A DNA stretch of 64,000 nt from HGM04593 sp964423665 (GCA_964423665.1 CAYRFX010000001.1:1-64000); one strand, 5' to 3'. Numbered from the stretch's first letter, positions 49,090 to 58,327 are shown. Made by a program: numbers and translations. Notes: generated from the letters alone by a model not told the origin.

Positions 49090-50484
49090 TTATGCACTTT
49101 GCAGTGAGAGATCAATCTCGTTAAGTTCATGGCGGAATTGCTTGTCGGTCTCTGCAAGATTGGTAATTGTCTTGCATGCATGCACCACGGTTGCGTGGTC
49201 TCTGTTGCCAATGTACTTGCCAATCTTTGATGTTGACATATCGAGATGTTTCTTTGCGAGGAACATTGCAACCTGTCTCACTAAAACTACTTCTCTTTTG
49301 CGAGAACGGGTATTGATGCTCTCGACCTCCACGCCGTAATAGCTTGATACTTTGCTTATTATATCATCTATAGTAATGGGGCGTTTCTCGTAATCGGTTA
49401 CATCGCCTGTGATTTTCCGTGCAAGTGTAATATCGATATCGGCGTTGTTGATGGCTGAGTGTGCCATGATGGACACTATAATACCTTCAAGGTCGCGTAT
49501 GCTTGCATTTACATGTTCTGCGATGTATGTTATAACCTCCTCGGGGAATTTGAGACCATCTCTGCGGATTTTGCTCCTTAAGATGTTTTTGCGCAGTTCA
49601 AGGTCGGGTTTTTCAATTTCGGCGGTCATGCCCCATTTGAAACGGGTGATGAGGCGTTCTTCCATTCCTTGCAGTTGCGCGGGTGTGCGGTCTGAGGTCA
49701 TAATCAACTGCTTGCCGTTGAGGTGCAGGTGGTTGAATATGTGGAAAAATGCGTTTTGTGTCTTTTCAAGCCCGGCGAATTCCTGAATATCGTCTATAAT
49801 GAGAACGTCTATGCTCTGATAGAATCTCATGAAGTCGTTGAATTTCTTCTGCAGGATAGAATCGGTGTATTGAACCTGAAAAAGGTGTGCCGAAACGTAC
49901 AGAACGCGGAGTTCGGGGTGCAATTCTTTTATTTTACAACCAATAGCGTTTATAAGGTGTGTTTTTCCCACACCCGAGGCTCCGTAGATAAACAAGGGGT
50001 TGAATGCCTTTCCCGGGGTATTTGCTACACTCACTGCAACGGAGCGTGAAAGGCGGTTGCTCACGCCTTCGACAAAGTTGTCGAAGGTGTAGCGGTTTAT
50101 CAGCATTGAATCGAGTTCCTGTATTGCCTCTTGGGTGGCTCTTGGGGAACTGTTGCCCGAGTTTCCTGTTTGTGTTCCTTTGCTGCCTGAGTAACTGTCT
50201 GCGCCCACCTCAATACTCAAATCATTCTCCTTGTCGGTGAGTATGCTGTACATGAGTTTGGTGCCATAGCCCATTACTTTGAAAAGTGCCAGGCGCAGCA
50301 AGCTTATGTAATTCTCCTCGAGGTGCTCACATACATAGTTGCTCTTCACCTGAATGGTCAGGGTAGAGTCTTCGTACCTGATAGCTTTGATATCGGCAAA
50401 CAAAGTGTCGAAAGTCTTCTCGGGTACATTGTCCCGAATAATTTCGAGACACTTGTTCCATTTCTCTGTAAGTTGTGAGTTCAT
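49090..50484 (-). CDS. dnaA: Chromosomal replication initiator protein
   Basis: 464 residues. Domain I is residues 1-85. A short linker rich in Gly/Ser follows. The AAA+ domain has Walker A GASGVGKT (168-175) and Walker B DVLIIDDIQEFAG. The C-terminal DNA-binding helix-turn-helix ends in GNRDHATVVHACKTITNL, the DnaA signature. It opens the replication origin. The leader is structured and has a promoter at 50631-50662. No clear DnaA-box cluster flanks the gene, so oriC is probably elsewhere. Confidence 0.97.
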   Translation of the reverse strand: MNSQLTEKWNKCLEIIRDNVPEKTFDTLFADIKAIRYEDSTLTIQVKSNYVCEHLEENYISLLRLALFKVMGYGTKLMYSILTDKENDLSIEVGADSYSGSKGTQTGNSGNSSPRATQEAIQELDSMLINRYTFDNFVEGVSNRLSRSVAVSVANTPGKAFNPLFIYGASGVGKTHLINAIGCKIKELHPELRVLYVSAHLFQVQYTDSILQKKFNDFMRFYQSIDVLIIDDIQEFAGLEKTQNAFFHIFNHLHLNGKQLIMTSDRTPAQLQGMEERLITRFKWGMTAEIEKPDLELRKNILRSKIRRDGLKFPEEVITYIAEHVNASIRDLEGIIVSIMAHSAINNADIDITLARKITGDVTDYEKRPITIDDIISKVSSYYGVEVESINTRSRKREVVLVRQVAMFLAKKHLDMSTSKIGKYIGNRDHATVVHACKTITNLAETDKQFRHELNEIDLSLQSA

Positions 50485-50625
50485 CGAAAATAAATGTTTT
50501 TGCTTGTTTTTGAAGATTCAAACAACCATCGGTATTCTTTTTATGAACTCGATGGTTGCGTGGGGAGAACCTTAACCTCCTTTCGGCGGAGCCGGTGAAG
50601 ATTGCGCCTCCCGTTGTATCTTTCC
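50485..50625 (-). promoter_or_regulatory. Structured 5' leader of dnaA
   Basis: The predicted leader of about 140 nt contains two hairpins: CAACCATCG/CGATGGTTG at 50523-50558, and CTCC/GGAG around GCCGAAA at 50577-50591, next to a GGAGG far from the start codon. It has no reading frame of its own. Confidence 0.5.
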
Positions 50626-50630
50626 TTATG

Positions 50631-50662
50631 CAAATATCATAAAAGAAAAAAGAAAAAACAAA
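50631..50662 (-). promoter_or_regulatory. Promoter of dnaA
   Basis: TTTG, 20 nt, GATATTTG on the minus strand, one mismatch from TAnnTTTG. Confidence 0.65.
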
Positions 50663-50687
50663 TGCAAAAATGTTGATGTTTTTTTTG

Positions 50688-50724
50688 CATTTATAACCCA
50701 CTGTTTTTCAGTGGGTTATAAATG
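50688..50724. other. Orphan perfect hairpin upstream of dnaA
   Basis: CATTTATAACCCACTG and its complement form a 16-bp stem with a T5 loop. On neither strand does a U-tract follow, and no gene ends nearby. The 300 bp to its right (to 51041) hold no recognised gene or promoter. Confidence 0.7.
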
Positions 50725-51041
50725 GTGCTCTATTAAAGTTTGCTGTAATGATAAAATTTTTATCTTATTGATTATCAGCTATATGATAGTGTGGTTGAAT
50801 ATAGTAGCTTTTCACTTGTGCAACATAAATATCCCTTTTTGCGGTTCTTGAAAATGATTTTTGCAAATGACGGTTGGCGCCAGTTGTCTTAGCTTTCTAA
50901 TTGGAATTATTCTAAATAAGACTGAAAGTTTTGTTATTTGATAAATATTTCTTGCTCAAAAAATGGCTAATAAAAAGATAGGAAAATCCTTGTTTTTTTG
51001 AAAATGATATATGGTGTGTTGCTCTTTTTGCAAGAAAAGAA

Positions 51042-51074
51042 ATCGGTTGTGCAACACCCTGTTGCACAACCGAT
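51042..51074 (-). terminator. Intrinsic terminator of the outer-membrane protein gene
   Basis: ATCGGTTGTGCAACA and its complement make a perfect 15-bp stem with a CCC loop, followed on the minus strand by TTCTTTTCTT. It lies 24 bp after the distal stop at 51098, not after the premature TAG at 51275, which supports the longer gene. Confidence 0.9.
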
Positions 51075-51097
51075 ACATGTTTGTGAAGTGGAAAATA

Positions 51098-51808
51098 TCA
51101 GAATCGTATAGAGAGATACACTTTAACAGCGTTGGTCTTCAACTTGACCTTCTCATTCTCATCGCTAATGGGCAGGTGCTCCTCTACGCCGTCCGGAACG
51201 AGACCTTCGGCAATCTTGGATGTCATATCTTTATATTTGCCTTTTCCCTGGCGCATCTCAACACCCACGCCAATCTAGCGCCAAGAAGCCTCAATACCAT
51301 AGTCGAGGAAGGGAACAAAACTTGTGCTTACCTCATCGTCATTGATAAATACCGATGCTGAGGGGGTTACATGAAAATATGCATTCAAACGCCAATCTCC
51401 AAAAGGTCTCACAGTGATAGAGGGACCGATGGCGAGACCAAGATCTACCTGATGAATGCCGAGCTCGGGCACCTCTCCGCCATCAAGATAATCCTCATAT
51501 TCGTCTTTGAAGGCTTCCTTCCACTCATCGCTTTCTTCGTATTTTACATAATTGACGCTGGTACCAAGGTCAATTGCGAATTTTATGCGGTCGGCTATGG
51601 GCTCTTTGTGCAGATAAATACACCAATTCTTGGAGAGATTGAAACCCATCTTCTGTTCAAGTTCCAATCCGTTTTCATACTCCAATGTTTGGAATGTGTA
51701 ACCTAAACGCAATGGACTTTTGTGCTTCCAGAAGTCGTAATTACTTTGTGCTGAAAGGTTTGCGGCAAACAGCATGGCGATTGCCACAATAAAAAAGAGC
51801 TTTTTCAT
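51098..51808 (-). pseudogene. Outer-membrane beta-barrel protein with an in-frame TAG
   Basis: A signal peptide (MKKLFFIVAIAMLFAANLSAQ) and barrel strands run 177 codons to a TAG at 51277-51275 (after YGIEASWR). The same frame continues 58 codons as IGVGVEMRQGKGKYKDMTSK and ends VKVYLSIRF-TGA at 51098. The final aromatic-rich strand ending in Phe is the usual outer-membrane assembly signal, so the longer frame is the ancestral protein of about 236 residues. The truncated product lacks the last strands and would probably not assemble. The TAG may replace a Trp (TGG) or Gln (CAG) codon. Confidence 0.8.
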
Positions 51809-51897
51809 ATTTTATGATTTTAGTTAATGATTGCAAATATATATAAATAATTTGCAAATTGTCTTTTGAAAGCACCTTTTTTATTGCTGTTTTTTCG

Positions 51898-53709
51898 TCA
51901 AGCCAGTTCAAGGTTAAGTCCTTTACGCAGTTTTTCTATTGCGGGGTTCTTTTCTCGCAATATTTCGTATTGCTTTGTGCGGTCATAAACGTGTCGTTGT
52001 ACTGCCACCTTGTTTATGCTGATGTTCATCTTTAGAATAGCTCCTCCCAGGAATTTGCTCATTCCGCGTGTGATTTTTGCGGACTGCTCCTCGAACATCT
52101 GGGCAACCATTTGGTTATCAACGCGTATGGTGAAGCTGTTGTCGTTCTCCTTTTGAGGTATTATGAGCTTCATTCTTTCGGTCAGCGCACGCTCTCTTTC
52201 CGGCAATTCAAGGGCAAATGAGGTCCATGCCTGTGCCAGCGTCTCCGATGTTGTTCCTTTGGACTCATTGGTTGCTTCCGCCTCCTTTGTAATATGTGCC
52301 GTTTGTGTTGCAGCTTGGGAGGTGGTGTCGTTGTCGAGTGTGGTTCTTGCTCTGCGGAACATGCCACCTATGCCTTGAGCAGGCTGATCTGTTCTTTTAA
52401 GAGCTTCGGGACGTCCTTGCACAGGGGCGGGGCGTTCCTGTTGTGGACGCTGTGCGGGGGCGGTCTCTTGCTTTGCGATGTTCTGTGTGGCGGCGGGTGC
52501 TGCTGCCTGTGTCGCTGCCGGCGTTTCTTTGGCTGTGCCGGTTTGTGTCTCTTCTGTTTTGTTGAATATGGGTTTTAATATCTTAGGGCCACGCCCCCCA
52601 TCTTCATTGTCGTCTCCCGTTGTGAGCTGCGACAATTGTATGAGTGTGAGCTCCACAAGTAGTCGTTTGTTGCGGCTTGTGCGGTAGTTCAGCTCGCAGT
52701 TGTTGCATAGTTTTATTGCCTTGAAAAGCATTTTCGGGGTGCACTTTGCTGCTTGGCTCACATATCTCTTGCGCAGTTCGTCGCTACCCTCGAACAGCGG
52801 TGCTGTAACGGGGTCTCCGTTTACAAGCAGGTCGCGCATGTGGGCTGCCAGCCCTTCAATAAATATGCTTCCTTCAAAGCCTTTGCTAAGCACCTCATTA
52901 AAAAGGAGTAGGGCTTGTGAGGTGCTTGCGTTCAATATGTGGTCGGTGAGCTTGAAATAGTATTCATAATCAAGAACATTCAGGCTTTCTATGACTTTCG
53001 CATAGCTTAGCTCGCCTTGCGTGAAGCTGACCATTTGGTCGAAAAGAGAAAGTGCATCGCGCATGCAACCATCTGATTTCCGTGCGATTATGCGCAAAGC
53101 CTCAAACTCGCTGTTTATTCCCTCTTTCCCGGCAATGCTTTGCAGGTGGTTTATGATATCGGCAGTGTCGATGCGGCTGAAATCATAAATTTGGCAACGA
53201 GATAGTATCGTGGGAATGATTTTATGTTTTTCTGTGGTGGCAAGAATGAAGATTGCATGTGCCGGTGGCTCTTCCAATGTCTTAAGGAAGGCGTTGAACG
53301 CAGCTTGAGACAGCATATGAACCTCGTCGATGATATATACCTTGTATTTTCCTATCTGTGGCGGTATGCGCACTTGTTCGTTAAGGGAGCGTATATCTTC
53401 TACCGAGTTGTTGCTGGCAGCGTCGAGCTCGTATATTGAGAAGGAGCGCTGCTCGTTGAATGAACGGCACGATTCGCATTCGTTGCACGGCTCGCCATTT
53501 TGCGTGTGGTTCATACAGTTTATTGTCTTTGCGAAAATGCGGGCACAGGTGGTTTTACCCACTCCGCGTGGTCCGCAGAAGAGATAAGCGTGTGCCAATT
53601 TGCCGGTTTGTATCGCATTTTTCAATGTTGTTGTGAGCGATTTCTGTGCTACAACGGTTTCAAACGTGTCGGGGCGATATTTGCGTGCGGAAACGATGTA
53701 ATTCTCCAT
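51898..53709 (-). CDS. dnaX: DNA polymerase III subunit gamma/tau
   Basis: 603 residues. Walker A is GPRGVGKT (46-53). The zinc module has Cys65, Cys75, Cys78 and Cys81. Walker B is KVYIIDEVHMLS with sensor 1 ILATTEKHKIIPTI. A clamp-loader domain III follows, then a long Ala/Pro/Gln/Thr-rich linker (about residues 380-490) and a tau-like C-terminal domain. It loads the sliding clamp in the replisome. No slippery A-run for a gamma frameshift is apparent. Confidence 0.96.
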   Translation of the reverse strand: MENYIVSARKYRPDTFETVVAQKSLTTTLKNAIQTGKLAHAYLFCGPRGVGKTTCARIFAKTINCMNHTQNGEPCNECESCRSFNEQRSFSIYELDAASNNSVEDIRSLNEQVRIPPQIGKYKVYIIDEVHMLSQAAFNAFLKTLEEPPAHAIFILATTEKHKIIPTILSRCQIYDFSRIDTADIINHLQSIAGKEGINSEFEALRIIARKSDGCMRDALSLFDQMVSFTQGELSYAKVIESLNVLDYEYYFKLTDHILNASTSQALLLFNEVLSKGFEGSIFIEGLAAHMRDLLVNGDPVTAPLFEGSDELRKRYVSQAAKCTPKMLFKAIKLCNNCELNYRTSRNKRLLVELTLIQLSQLTTGDDNEDGGRGPKILKPIFNKTEETQTGTAKETPAATQAAAPAATQNIAKQETAPAQRPQQERPAPVQGRPEALKRTDQPAQGIGGMFRRARTTLDNDTTSQAATQTAHITKEAEATNESKGTTSETLAQAWTSFALELPERERALTERMKLIIPQKENDNSFTIRVDNQMVAQMFEEQSAKITRGMSKFLGGAILKMNISINKVAVQRHVYDRTKQYEILREKNPAIEKLRKGLNLELA

Positions 53710-53760
53710 TTCTTTCTAATAGTTTACAATTTCAGATTATGCATTCTTGCGCATCTATTG

Positions 53761-53791
53761 CAAAAATAGTGCAATCTTTGTGAGATGCAAA
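53761..53791 (-). promoter_or_regulatory. Promoter of dnaX
   Basis: TTTG, 19 nt, TATTTTTG on the minus strand, an exact consensus match about 50 bp before the ATG. Confidence 0.78.
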
Positions 53792-53857
53792 ATAAAAAGT
53801 TCACCATCTTTCTTATCTTTTGGTAAAAACTGCGAATATGCGTCTGTCAATTGTAAA

Positions 53858-53897
53858 AAAGTGCTACCTTTGTATATAAAGTGCTACCTTTGTATAT
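53858..53897 (+). repeat. 20-bp tandem duplication containing two -7 promoter boxes
   Basis: AAAGTGCTACCTTTGTATAT occurs twice in a row. Each copy has TACCTTTG (53865-53872 and 53885-53892), an exact -7 consensus. No good -33 TTTG at the right distance is seen for either. It precedes the FtsB-like gene. Confidence 0.88.
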
Positions 53898-53978
53898 GAT
53901 GTTAATATGGATTGGTGTGTAGAATGCCCGTTATCGCTACATCTGTAATTTATTTATGATATTTAATATTAGTTGTGT

Positions 53979-54278
53979 ATGAATGACAGTATCGCTAAAT
54001 TTATCACTTGGGTTGTGATGAATAAATTTTGGTTTGTAACCATTACCTTTCTTCTCATACTGCTTTTTTTTGATGAGCATAATCTGATTAAACATTTTCA
54101 GAATCAGAAAGAGATTGCAACTCTAAAATCGGAAGTAGAGGATTTGAGACATGAGCTGGAGGTCCTGACTCATAAATCGAATGAGCTTCACAAGGACTTA
54201 GAGATTATGGAGAAGGTTGCTCGCGAAAAGTATGGCATGCACAAGGAGGGTGAAGAGATTTTTATTATAGAGGAATAA
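53979..54278 (+). CDS. FtsB/DivIC-like septum formation initiator
   Basis: 99 residues. One N-terminal membrane segment (FWFVTITFLLILLFFDEH) is followed by a coiled coil (QKEIATLKSEVEDLRHELEV) and the typical end VAREKYGMHKEGEEIFIIEE. Proteins of this family link the divisome in the periplasm. The ATG at 53979 gives MNDSIAKFITWV. The next gene begins eight bases after the stop. Confidence 0.88.
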   Translation: MNDSIAKFITWVVMNKFWFVTITFLLILLFFDEHNLIKHFQNQKEIATLKSEVEDLRHELEVLTHKSNELHKDLEIMEKVAREKYGMHKEGEEIFIIEE

Positions 54279-54286
54279 GTTGCGGT

Positions 54287-54640
54287 ATGAATAAGATGAA
54301 AGTAATCTCAGTGTGTAATTCCTTGTCGTGGGTGGCCCTTGTCTTTGGAGCGTTGGGGCGTATGTTTGTCCCCGAAGTGGCTGCATGGGTGTTTCTTGTA
54401 GCGGCTCTCTGTCTTGCTGTTACGCAATTCCTCCTTCGTGTGCGTGGGGGTAATTTTGTGCTTAAAAGATTGGTGCTTCAACAACAGATTGCAGGTGTTG
54501 TACTTGTTGCCGCAGGTGTGCTTATGTTTACTCACACGCGTAATGAATGGATTGTTGTGATGTTTGTGGGTACTTTACTGCAGTTATATACAGCATTTAG
54601 AATTCCACAGGAGATGGAAAAACAGAATGTGGATAAATAA
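54287..54640 (+). CDS. Conserved small membrane protein, unknown function
   Basis: 117 residues with four hydrophobic segments (VALVFGALGRMFVPEVAAWV, VFLVAALCLAVTQFLL, IAGVVLVAAGVLMFTHT, WIVVMFVGTLLQLYTAF). It is co-transcribed with the FtsB-like gene. Similar small proteins occur downstream of this gene in Bacteroidales; I know no function. Confidence 0.75.
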   Translation: MNKMKVISVCNSLSWVALVFGALGRMFVPEVAAWVFLVAALCLAVTQFLLRVRGGNFVLKRLVLQQQIAGVVLVAAGVLMFTHTRNEWIVVMFVGTLLQLYTAFRIPQEMEKQNVDK

Positions 54641-54674
54641 AAATATTTGATTCTCTTTTTACCACGATTGCGGG

Positions 54675-54728
54675 TATATACAACACAGCAGGAGGTTCTT
54701 ATGGGAACCTCCTGCTGTGTTGTATATA
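54675..54728. terminator. 24-bp stem bidirectional terminator
   Basis: Arms 54675-54698 and 54705-54728 are perfect complements around a 6-nt loop. It lies between the convergent FtsB-operon and OmpA genes, 34 bp after one stop and 12 bp before the other. Confidence 0.9.
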
Positions 54729-54740
54729 AGTAATAAAGAA

Positions 54741-55910
54741 TTACTTGTTTATGAAATGTACTGTCTGGCTATCCTCGCCCATGTCCTGAGTCTTGACTGT
54801 GAGGCGGTCGGCGTTGATAGAGTAGCGGTTGATAAGGATATCCTTAACCTTGTTTGCACGGTTCTCGGCAATTTCTGCTTTGGTTGAGTTTGTGTTACCC
54901 ACAATATCCATTTTGTATTCTGAGTTCTCTTTCAGCATTTTTGCAATGTTCGAGATATTAACCATCTGCAACTCTTGGTTGAATGTATCCTTGCCATCGT
55001 AGAATACAACGTAGGGTACCAGAACGTTGTCTTTCTCGGCGGGGATTACAACAATCTGCTCTTTGGGCTCGTTCTTGTCCATCTGCTGTGTCTTTACGGC
55101 TGCTATGTAGTCGTTGAGCGCGGCATACTGGCTTGCAGAGATTGCGTGCACGGTTTTGAAACCTTGTTTGCCTATTCTCCACTTCAAACCGATTCTTGCA
55201 GAGCAAATGCCATCAAAGTCTGTGCCTCTGTTATCCTGTCCGTCGAATGTGGCACTGGTGATGGTTCCGTTGATGTCGAGGTTGATACCGAGTCTCTTGC
55301 ATATGTTGTATGTTGTAGAGATACCACCTCTGCCGGCAAACAATGTGCGGTCGTCAATACCTTTTCTTTCAATGGTAGATAGGGCGGCAATTCCGATGTA
55401 TGCCTCAACATCCCATCTCTTGAAGTCGCGTTTCTCTTTTGAGAATGCGTTGATGAGGTCAATCATGAAATCGGCATTCAAAGAGTAGTATTTAATGTCC
55501 TGGTCGTAACCATTGCTTGTATCAACACCTTTGTTTTCGAGGTACTCCTTGCGGGGGTCGGTGTAGTGGTTGGGGTAGCGACCACCTATGTTGCTGTTCC
55601 AGCCAAGCAGTCTGTTGCCATCTACACTAACTCGTATGCCGAATACGGGTGTGATTTGCTTGCCTACAGCTACCGAGAATCCATGTTTTACTCTGTCGCC
55701 AAATGAGAGCGAGCTGTCATCTTCTCCCAGCAGCATTGCTCCGCCAAAAGAGCCCTGTACATACCAGTTGTCAAAGAAAGACGATTTGTAGAGTGTCTTG
55801 TAATCGACACTTACTGTTTCTGTTTTTGTTGTTGTCTCAACATATTTTTCTTGTGCGTATGTTGAGAAACTAACAGCCAATAAAAGAGATAATATTGCAA
55901 ACTTTTTCAT
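54741..55910 (-). CDS. OmpA family outer-membrane protein
   Basis: 389 residues. Signal peptide MKKFAILSLLLAVSFSTYAQ. An N-terminal beta-barrel (NWYVQGSFGGAMLLGEDDSS, PVFGIRVSVDGNRLLGWN) is followed by a linker and a C-terminal OmpA-like peptidoglycan-binding domain (KMDIVGNTNSTKAEIAENRA, VKDILINRYSINADRLTVKT). It anchors the outer membrane to the wall. It is the second of two OmpA genes, 24 bp downstream of the first. Confidence 0.92.
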   Translation of the reverse strand: MKKFAILSLLLAVSFSTYAQEKYVETTTKTETVSVDYKTLYKSSFFDNWYVQGSFGGAMLLGEDDSSLSFGDRVKHGFSVAVGKQITPVFGIRVSVDGNRLLGWNSNIGGRYPNHYTDPRKEYLENKGVDTSNGYDQDIKYYSLNADFMIDLINAFSKEKRDFKRWDVEAYIGIAALSTIERKGIDDRTLFAGRGGISTTYNICKRLGINLDINGTITSATFDGQDNRGTDFDGICSARIGLKWRIGKQGFKTVHAISASQYAALNDYIAAVKTQQMDKNEPKEQIVVIPAEKDNVLVPYVVFYDGKDTFNQELQMVNISNIAKMLKENSEYKMDIVGNTNSTKAEIAENRANKVKDILINRYSINADRLTVKTQDMGEDSQTVHFINK

Positions 55911-55934
55911 GTTATTCCTATTTTATAATTCTTA

Positions 55935-57167
55935 TTACTTCTCAACAATAGTCATCACAACTACACGGTTCCAACGGAAATCCTCGTCGTAAACGCGTTC
56001 TGTATCACCCTTTGCATTTGTTTCTATGCGGTCCTCTGCAATTCCACACACTTCTATGAGGTATTTCTTTACAGAATTAACACGCTTCTGGCTAAGACGC
56101 ATGTTGTACTCGGGATATGCTGTCTCTTTGTCGGCGTAACCGGTCAGCATAACTTTTGCGTCTTTATTGTTCTTCAAATATTCGGCAAATTTATTGATTT
56201 GGGGTTTCTGTCCCTTTTCAATGTATGACTTGTCAATGAAGAATCGTACAACAAAGGGTGCGATGACCTCTTTTGCAGCGGCCTTAACTTCTTTTATGCG
56301 TTTAGGCTGGGGAATGAATGTGTTCTCGTAAATAACGGGGATATTAACATCAACCTTTGAGGGCTCGCCACCGAAGTGGTAGCTCAAGCCGAGGCTTGCT
56401 GCTGCAAGAAAATCAAGTTTCTTGTAGTCGTTTCCAATCTCTCCACCAACAACACCATCGAATGACTCGTTGAGGAAGTTTGCCTGCAAATCACCCATGA
56501 TTGACCATCTCTTGCTGATTCTATAGTCGATTTGTGTGCCGGCTTTAACTCCCAAAGTGGCGTTGTGCCCGAATCCTTGTTTGTTGAAAGCGTATGTGAA
56601 GGTGGGACCTGCGTAAAGTTGTACACCCCATTTGCTGTCTTTCTTGAACCATTTGATAACATCGGTCATGGCAGCAACATTGAGATCCATATATGTGAAT
56701 TTTCTGCGGAAATATGCAAGACCATTCTTCTCTATTATGTATTGCATTGTACCATCGGAATAGTCGAAAGAGTTCAATGGCTTCCCGTAAATTGCACCTG
56801 CGAGGTAGTAGGCGCTGATTTTTCCTAAACCAATCTGTCCTCTGATACCGAAGTAATCGTTAAACCAAAAGCCGGTAGAAACCTGTATTCTGCCTCTTCT
56901 GCGGTCCAAGAAATTGTTCACTTTGTCGTTGCCCTCGGCTGCAATGGAATTTGCACCTATGCCGAATGACACGAACCAGTTCTTTGCATTGAGTGCAGCA
57001 TCGTCTGCTACAATAAGTTCGGTGGAATCTCCCAACGCAGCGGCAAGGCTGCTCAGACGTGATTCGCGGATAGTCTCCGTTTTGATTACCTGTGCCTCAG
57101 CCCAGCTTGAAACAAGCAGGAACGCTGCTGCAGCAAGGAACGTCTTGAAAAAACTTAAATTGTTCAT
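55935..57167 (-). CDS. OmpA family outer-membrane protein
   Basis: 410 residues. Signal peptide ending AEAQ (about residue 26). A beta-barrel (WFVSFGIGANSIAAEGNDKV, IQVSTGFWFNDYFGIRGQIG) and a C-terminal OmpA domain (VMLTGYADKETAYPEYNMRL, SQKRVNSVKKYLIEVCGIAE) are present. It is paralogous to the next gene downstream; both have the same layout but low identity. Together they resemble the paired Pgm6/Pgm7-type OmpA proteins of Bacteroidales. Confidence 0.92.
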   Translation of the reverse strand: MNNLSFFKTFLAAAAFLLVSSWAEAQVIKTETIRESRLSSLAAALGDSTELIVADDAALNAKNWFVSFGIGANSIAAEGNDKVNNFLDRRRGRIQVSTGFWFNDYFGIRGQIGLGKISAYYLAGAIYGKPLNSFDYSDGTMQYIIEKNGLAYFRRKFTYMDLNVAAMTDVIKWFKKDSKWGVQLYAGPTFTYAFNKQGFGHNATLGVKAGTQIDYRISKRWSIMGDLQANFLNESFDGVVGGEIGNDYKKLDFLAAASLGLSYHFGGEPSKVDVNIPVIYENTFIPQPKRIKEVKAAAKEVIAPFVVRFFIDKSYIEKGQKPQINKFAEYLKNNKDAKVMLTGYADKETAYPEYNMRLSQKRVNSVKKYLIEVCGIAEDRIETNAKGDTERVYDEDFRWNRVVVMTIVEK

Positions 57168-57218
57168 TTTTCTAAAAATTTATATTTTTTTGTTTTGTTA
57201 AAAGTCGTATAGAGGGGA

Positions 57219-57249
57219 CAAAGGTATAAAAAAAATATATTTATTGAAA
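57219..57249 (-). promoter_or_regulatory. Promoter of the OmpA pair
   Basis: TACCTTTG on the minus strand matches the -7 consensus exactly, with TTTC 19 nt upstream. It is 52 bp before the ATG at 57167. Confidence 0.7.
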
Positions 57250-57313
57250 TATTAATTAATTAATTTCAATTTTCCTTCGTTAGGAAACATGCATTTGCTG
57301 TGGGAGAATGCTG

Positions 57314-58261
57314 CTATCTGAGCCTGATTATGTCTCCTACTTTTATCCCTTTTTCGGCAATCTGCGCATTTCTTTTGTATAGTTTATCCATTTTTATTCC
57401 ATATTTCTGGGAGATGGAGTGGAGGCTCTCCCCCTGCTGTACCACATGCGTGGGATACTCCTTTCCGGCTTTGCTATTCTTCTTTTCAAGATAAATAATA
57501 TCTCCTGCCTTTATTATATAGTTGGCGTAGAAATCGTTGTATTTGACTAATTTGCGGCGGGAGACACCGGTCTCTTTACTGAGAGACTTGAAAGTATCGC
57601 CGGTGTTTCCTATTATATAAAGCAGTCCGTTGCTCTTGTAAATTGTTCTTCCAGAGCTCTTCTCATAGTTTTCAAATGCTACCCCGTCGCTCTTTTTGAT
57701 TTTTTTCATCGTGTAGCTGTCATACCGTTGCAGCCCGTATCGTTCGATGAGGCTTATTAACTTGCCGGGGTAAGCGGGGTCCTCGGCGTATCCGGCTTTT
57801 TTCAGCCCTTTTGCCCAGCCCTTGTAATTGTCTTTGTCGAGTTTGAAGAGAAATGCATATCTCTGGCGGTTTGCAAGGAACCTTGAGTGGTCCTCATATG
57901 AATCTCTCACATTTTCATATTTTCTAAAATAGCACAATCGCCCGTTGTCCATGGCTGATGTACGCTTCCCGTTCCAGCTTTTGTCGGCTTTTATGCCGAA
58001 ATGGTTGTTTGAGCTGCGTGATAATTTGCTTTTGCCTGCTCCCGATTCCAGCAACCCCTGTGCAAGTGTGATGCTCGCGGGTATATTGTGCTTTTCCATC
58101 TGTTCCACGGCAATGGGGTAGTAGGTGAGCACATATCTCTCGTAGTCGTCTCTTGCTTGCGAGAGATTCTTGGCTGCAGGTGTTGCTGTTGTGTTTTTGC
58201 TTGAAGAGCAGCCTGTGAGTGCAATAAGTGCAATAAGTATAAAAAGATGTGTTTTTTTCAT
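57314..58261 (-). CDS. Glucosaminidase-domain lipoprotein with LysM repeats
   Basis: 315 residues. The lipobox is LTGC (Cys18). A glucosaminidase (FlgJ-like) domain covers about residues 40-180 (SITLAQGLLESGAGKSKLSR, NNHFGIKADKSWNGK, YPGKLISLIERYGL). Two LysM modules end the protein (VAFENY...DTFKSLSKETGVS, VVQQGESLHSISQKYGIK). It cuts peptidoglycan between GlcNAc and MurNAc at the outer-membrane side. Confidence 0.93.
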   Translation of the reverse strand: MKKTHLFILIALIALTGCSSSKNTTATPAAKNLSQARDDYERYVLTYYPIAVEQMEKHNIPASITLAQGLLESGAGKSKLSRSSNNHFGIKADKSWNGKRTSAMDNGRLCYFRKYENVRDSYEDHSRFLANRQRYAFLFKLDKDNYKGWAKGLKKAGYAEDPAYPGKLISLIERYGLQRYDSYTMKKIKKSDGVAFENYEKSSGRTIYKSNGLLYIIGNTGDTFKSLSKETGVSRRKLVKYNDFYANYIIKAGDIIYLEKKNSKAGKEYPTHVVQQGESLHSISQKYGIKMDKLYKRNAQIAEKGIKVGDIIRLR

Positions 58262-58296
58262 AAAAATCTATTTTGGCTACAAAATAAACGAATAAA

Positions 58297-58327
58297 TTGA
58301 TTTTACGCAACAATTTGTTTATCTTCG
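58297..58327 (+). promoter_or_regulatory. Promoter of cdd
   Basis: TTGA, 19 nt, TATCTTCG, one mismatch from TAnnTTTG. Confidence 0.6.

Noticed and set aside
48790..50700. Replication origin next to dnaA
   Set aside because: Only isolated near-matches to a DnaA box (such as TGTTGATAA at 48845) are present, without a cluster or a clear unwinding region.
51275..51277. Recoding of TAG as a sense codon
   Set aside because: Another gene in the window ends with TAG (42457-44427), and other long genes have no in-frame TAG, so the standard code applies.
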